DNA from: Thermoplasmata archaeon
GTDB taxonomy: Archaea; Thermoplasmatota; Thermoplasmata; Thermoplasmatales; Thermoplasmataceae
DNA: 7,891 bases
Reading direction: 5' to 3'
Assembly (NCBI GenBank): GCA_021846695.1
Contig: JAJZWN010000058.1
Span: 1-7,891 of the forward strand
Shown here: one piece after another, positions 5,285 to 7,891 of the stretch
Layout of the letters: each line of letters begins with the position of its first letter
Position numbering within the stretch: the stretch's first letter is position 1
The notes under the pieces: generated by a model
What the model saw: only the letters and a program-made list of their open reading frames with translations
What the model was told of the DNA's origin: nothing
Databases searched by the model: none
Position numbers and translations under genes: made by a program

Positions 5285-6561
5285 AAAATATTCTAATGGA
5301 AGACTTTAACGGAATAATTGATGGATATAGATGGAGCAGTTACATCGATCTGTTAAAACCAGCTTTTGGAAATGGGTGTATTGCTGACATACCTGGCCAG
5401 ATACTGGCAAATTTTGGTATTAGTACAGGGCAAGAGACCAAAAATCATAAAATTTTGCTGGAAGGAAAACATGATCATTTTATATTTTTGCTACTTGATG
5501 GCTTTGGTTTTTCCACCATTAAGTACTCATTGAAAAAATACAGCATGAAGCATCTTAATAACTTTGGCGATAATTCAGGAGTGAAATTGATAACCAGTGT
5601 TTTTCCATCGACCACATCAACTGCCACCGTTTCATATCATACAAATATGCACCCGGTTGAGCACAGGATAGTGGGATATACATCATATATTCCAGAGGCA
5701 GGCACTGTGTGCAACATGATCTCACTGACTCCACTTGGGCAAAAGGAACATTGCCTTCTGGATAATGGTTATGAGATGCCGTGGATCGAGCATCACGGAA
5801 CTATTTACAATAAACTTCAGGAAGATGACGTTGATTCCACTTTCTATTTACCATATGCAATTAGAAATAGCGGTCTTACAAGAATTACCGGAAATGGCGC
5901 AAAAATTTCACCATATTATTCCGTTTCTCAAATGCTTACATCTCTCAGGCGGGATCTGTCAACAGCGAAGGGGAGAACATTTCATTTTTGCTACATTCCC
6001 ACCATAGACACTATATCGCACAAGATCGGCCCCTATACACAGGACACTGCCCTGGAAATAGAATCTATTTTCATGCTGCTTGAAGAACAACTGATAAAAG
6101 CATCTGATCTGCCTAAAGATACATTCATCTCAATATCTGCAGATCATGGACATACAGTTCCTGAGGAAGGCCAGAAAATAGACCTTTCGGCTGATCGAAA
6201 ATTAAAGTCCTTCCTGAATACACCTGTTGTGGGAGATCCGAGAGCATCGGTTCTAAGGGTAAAAGATGGTATGATAGAAACTACAATGGATTATCTAACT
6301 GAAAAATATGAAAAATATTTTATTCCAGTTCTGAGTAAACAAATGCTGGCAGAAGGATTTTTTGGAATTCCAAAAAGTGTGAATGGAGACACAAGCTTTC
6401 TGGGAGATATTATATTAATTTCAAGGGATTCTACCAGTATTTTTGATTCTTCATTAAAACTTATTGACCCAGGAAATCAGGCCAATACTTTGATAGGCAT
6501 GCATGGAGGGTTGAGCTGTGACGAAATGCTTGTACCGTTTTTTACCCGGGAAGTTTCATAA
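5281..6561 (+). CDS. alkaline-phosphatase-superfamily protein (nucleotide pyrophosphatase/phosphodiesterase-like)
   Basis: This 426-residue metal-dependent hydrolase belongs to the type I phosphodiesterase/nucleotide pyrophosphatase group. Apparent two-metal ligands are Asp73 (LLDGFG), the nucleophile Thr112 (or Thr111) in FPSTTSTA, Asp243 and His247 (TIDTISH), Asp288-His289 (SADHGHT) and His408 (MHGGLS). All expected metal positions are present, so it should be active. Between the nucleophile and Asp243 lies the substrate-recognition region (about 120-240). No signal peptide or membrane helix is visible, suggesting a cytoplasmic enzyme, unlike many secreted NPPs. The start is GTG, set by a strong Shine-Dalgarno and the overlap with the HAD gene. 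The pairing of two phosphoester hydrolases suggests successive dephosphorylation steps, but that is inference and the substrate is unknown. Confidence 0.88.
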   Translation: MKNILMEDFNGIIDGYRWSSYIDLLKPAFGNGCIADIPGQILANFGISTGQETKNHKILLEGKHDHFIFLLLDGFGFSTIKYSLKKYSMKHLNNFGDNSGVKLITSVFPSTTSTATVSYHTNMHPVEHRIVGYTSYIPEAGTVCNMISLTPLGQKEHCLLDNGYEMPWIEHHGTIYNKLQEDDVDSTFYLPYAIRNSGLTRITGNGAKISPYYSVSQMLTSLRRDLSTAKGRTFHFCYIPTIDTISHKIGPYTQDTALEIESIFMLLEEQLIKASDLPKDTFISISADHGHTVPEEGQKIDLSADRKLKSFLNTPVVGDPRASVLRVKDGMIETTMDYLTEKYEKYFIPVLSKQMLAEGFFGIPKSVNGDTSFLGDIILISRDSTSIFDSSLKLIDPGNQANTLIGMHGGLSCDEMLVPFFTREVS

Positions 6562-6627
6562 GAGTAACCTTATGGAACGTGCAACAGGGCTTGAGAAAAT
6601 TTTATCCTGGCATTTATCTTCCTATTT

Positions 6628-6708
6628 ATGAAATACTCAGTTATTCTTGATAATGGAGGGTATGGCATATATGTGCCATTGTACCAGTATTGCCTGTTGT
6701 ATATGTGA
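6628..6708 (+). pseudogene. possible HicB-like antitoxin N-terminal remnant
   Basis: A 26-codon ORF reads MKYSVILDNGGYGIYVP then LYQYC. This follows the HicB antitoxin N-terminal pattern (M-K-Y-x-V-I-x, GGY, then VPxLPGC), and the Cys falls five residues after the Pro, as in the family. It then stops at TGA, whereas HicB proteins run 60-130 residues. Neither a following HicA-like toxin nor the rest of HicB is visible. It lies just upstream of the AbrB-RelE pair. Short length limits confidence; it may be a chance ORF. Confidence 0.4.
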
Positions 6709-6735
6709 CTATTCAGGGCTTCATTGATGGGCCTG

Positions 6736-6745
6736 TTTAAATATA
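6736..6745 (+). promoter_or_regulatory. probable TATA box of the antitoxin-toxin operon
   Basis: TTTAAATATA is centred about 24 bases before the AbrB ATG at 6764. No Shine-Dalgarno precedes the ATG, so a leaderless transcript is likely. An inverted repeat farther upstream (ATGGCA 6662-6667, TGCCAT 6674-6679) could be an operator, but this is weak. Confidence 0.45.
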
Positions 6746-6763
6746 AGTAAAAATTCTTACATA

Positions 6764-7045
6764 ATGACTGATGATGGGTTTGAAACGGAATTCACAAAAA
6801 CAAGTTCAAAGGGACAAATAGTGATCCCTTCAAAGATACGAAAGAAGCTTAATATTGGTAGCGGGAGCCTGCTCGCGATCACCGCACAAGATGGTTTGAT
6901 TATTTTGAAAAAAGTAAGTTCTAATATATCTTCCAAAGATATGATGATACTCAAACTTATTGAGGAGGCATGGGAAGACATCGATAAAGGAAAATACAAA
7001 GTCCGTTCAAACGACGACTTCTTCAAAGAGTTCAGAGAATGGTAA
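6764..7045 (+). CDS. SpoVT/AbrB-family antitoxin
   Basis: This 93-residue DNA-binding antitoxin probably neutralises the RelE-type toxin encoded next and represses its own promoter. The swapped-hairpin AbrB domain spans about residues 9-51: TKTSSKGQIVIPSKIRKKLN, then a GSG turn and a LIILKKV strand. The C-terminal part (60-93), with IEEAWEDIDKGKYKV and the ending FKEFREW, is helical and charged, typical of the toxin-binding tail of archaeal AbrB-type antitoxins. The stop overlaps the toxin start by seven bases. The gene itself is intact, although its partner is broken. Confidence 0.88.
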   Translation: MTDDGFETEFTKTSSKGQIVIPSKIRKKLNIGSGSLLAITAQDGLIILKKVSSNISSKDMMILKLIEEAWEDIDKGKYKVRSNDDFFKEFREW

Positions 7046-7319
7046 TAGGCATAGACGAAATCGTCTACACGTCTAAATTTGAACATGATGTGAAGAGGAT
7101 AAAGGATAAAAGTGTGAAAGATAGGTTCGGGAAAAACATAAGGAAAATTGTAGAGAACCCAGAAATTGGAAAGACTCTCAGTTATGCGCTTATTGGAGAA
7201 AGAACCGTTAGAATACCGCCATTTAGGCTTATTTAGGCTTATTTAGGCTTATTTATGCTATAAATGATAACACGCTAATTCTTTTAGGGTTTGAGAACAG
7301 GAGCAGTGTCTATGATTAA
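7039..7319 (+). pseudogene. relE: RelE-family toxin gene frameshifted by a 10-base tandem repeat
   Basis: The ATG at 7039 begins a RelE/ParE-type toxin (IVYTSKFEHDVKRIKD, KIVENPEIGK, then ERTVRIPPFRLI) that stops at TAG 7234-7236 after 65 residues. The stop lies in the second copy of ATTTAGGCTT. With a single copy, the frame would continue through 7319 as LIYAINDNTLILLGFENR then SSVYD, giving 86 residues, the normal family length. The lost segment holds the core strand and the conserved Arg81 and Tyr85 that match the C-terminal catalytic residues of RelE. As drawn, the product should be inactive. The continuation is present and uncorrupted apart from the repeat, so the break looks recent. The toxin start overlaps the antitoxin gene; no strong Shine-Dalgarno is seen. 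Confidence 0.85.
7221..7255 (+). repeat. 10-base tandem repeat ATTTAGGCTT, 3.5 copies, inside relE
   Basis: Three perfect copies (7221-7230, 7231-7240, 7241-7250) and ATTTA (7251-7255). The two extra copies add 20 bases and shift the frame. The second copy also reads in frame as ATT TAG, so any number above one truncates the toxin at the same residue. Confidence 0.95.
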
Positions 7320-7578
7320 CGGGAATTTAGGAAATTATTTTATGAATTGACCACATCAATGAGGTACAACTAAACAGGATCGAAATACATTCCCATTCTT
7401 CTCGCGTCTATGGCCCTATATGACACTGTCGAATAGGGTCCCATTGGAATGAGTTTTAGTTCACAGACTCTTACCTAAGTTCGTCTAATTTCCTCAACTG
7501 TGATTTTAAGTGGTTTTGAAGGTCTCCTATAGAGTTAGAATGGGTGAAATTGGGAGAAAAACAGGTGCATCACTACCC
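7320..7578. other. decayed gene-poor stretch
   Basis: There is no intact gene. On the minus strand two fragments look coding-like: 7471-7569 ends SIGDLQNHLKSQLRKLDELR before TAA, and 7370-7474 contains LKLIPMGPYSTVSYRAIDAR. They lie in different frames and are broken by stops, as in an old pseudogene; I cannot name it. A short hairpin lies at 7414-7438 (CCCTAT/ATAGGG with an inner GACA/TGTC). It is not followed by a T-run. Confidence 0.3.
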
Positions 7579-7891
7579 TTATAAAGTGAATCTCTCCCAA
7601 AGCTTGTCATAGCTTTGAGTAAGGTTGTCTTTGTCAGTCTTTATAGTATATTGTCTATTTGAGCCGACGGCTTTGTATGCATATTCATTTTGTTTTATTT
7701 TTTCATAGTATTGTTCTACAAAGGATACCTTAAGACTGGGTACCTGGACATAAAGAGCCGGGATGTATTTATACTTAGAGCCATCCTCATCAATCGCCCT
7801 TATTGGGAAATAATTAGTAAATGGTGTAGAAGAAATATCAACATAGTCAGAGATTGTGTCAAATGACAATGGGCATGAATCTAAATGGCCC
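7579..7891 (-). CDS. unrecognised protein, C-terminal part (5' partial, runs off right edge)
   Basis: On the minus strand the frame is open from the window edge to TAA at 7581-7579, giving 104 residues. It continues past the first possible TTG start (7869), with GHLDSCP preceding LSFDTISDYVD, so the real start is probably outside the window. The visible part is soluble, rich in Tyr, Ser, Lys and Asp (KYKYIPALYVQVPSL, YYEKIKQNEYAYK, TKDKDNL-like turns), with no membrane helix and no motif I can assign. The ending is WERFTL. It faces the broken toxin operon convergently. Confidence 0.55.
   Translation of the reverse strand, partial: GHLDSCPLSFDTISDYVDISSTPFTNYFPIRAIDEDGSKYKYIPALYVQVPSLKVSFVEQYYEKIKQNEYAYKAVGSNRQYTIKTDKDNLTQSYDKLWERFTL

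Noticed and set aside
6557..6574. Hairpin CATAAG/CTTATG over the phosphodiesterase stop codon
   Set aside because: Only six AT-rich base pairs and no following T-run; too weak to call a terminator.
7221..7255. CRISPR-like or attachment-site repeat
   Set aside because: The 10-base units are directly adjacent with no spacers and lie inside a toxin reading frame, so slippage duplication explains them.

Overview
This low-GC window looks archaeal, most plausibly from the Thermoplasmatales or a relative. The grounds are AT-rich TATA elements about 25-33 bases upstream of start codons with almost no leader, heavy use of ATA (Ile) and AGA/AGG (Arg) codons, oligo-T terminators, and typical archaeal families (an ECF transporter with a fused double ATPase, an AbrB-family antitoxin paired with a RelE toxin). 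The exact lineage is inference; no rRNA or marker gene is present.

Left flank (1-1069). The window opens with the last 32 codons of an unrecognised gene. A structured repeat at 116-157 follows that looks like the right end of an IS200/IS605 element, but no tnpB is visible beside it. Next is a small four-helix membrane protein (235-624) with two membrane histidines spaced like the haem ligands of a half heme A synthase (CtaA/Cox15). A stretch of about 445 bases without an intact gene follows. It holds a possible broken MATE-like N-terminus and ends in a 24-base AT palindrome and T-rich terminators between convergent genes.

Core (1070-6561). On the minus strand, three translationally coupled genes (ATGA overlaps) encode a complete ECF-type importer in the order S component, fused A1-A2 ATPase, T component. 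This is the order and architecture of the Bacillus YkoE-YkoD-YkoC transporter, linked to a thiamine precursor, but the substrate here is not shown by sequence. Divergent from it, a HAD phosphatase and an alkaline-phosphatase-superfamily (nucleotide pyrophosphatase/phosphodiesterase-like) protein form a second coupled pair with a GTGA overlap and a strong Shine-Dalgarno. The 134-base divergent region carries a TATA-like element for each side and two perfect 10-base palindromes, one over the inferred transporter start site.

Right flank (6562-7891). This is a toxin-antitoxin graveyard. A 26-codon ORF resembles the beginning of a HicB antitoxin. It is followed by an intact AbrB-type antitoxin and a RelE toxin gene broken by a 10-base tandem repeat (ATTTAGGCTT, three copies plus a half). 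Removing two copies restores an 86-residue toxin ending in the family's conserved Arg and Tyr; with two or more copies the frame stops inside the second copy. This is the clearest unusual signal in the window. Past it is decayed sequence, and then the C-terminal part of an unrecognised minus-strand gene that runs off the right edge.

Overall, an intact transporter/hydrolase core is flanked on both sides by mobile-element and toxin-antitoxin debris. I found no convincing wholly new multi-gene system.
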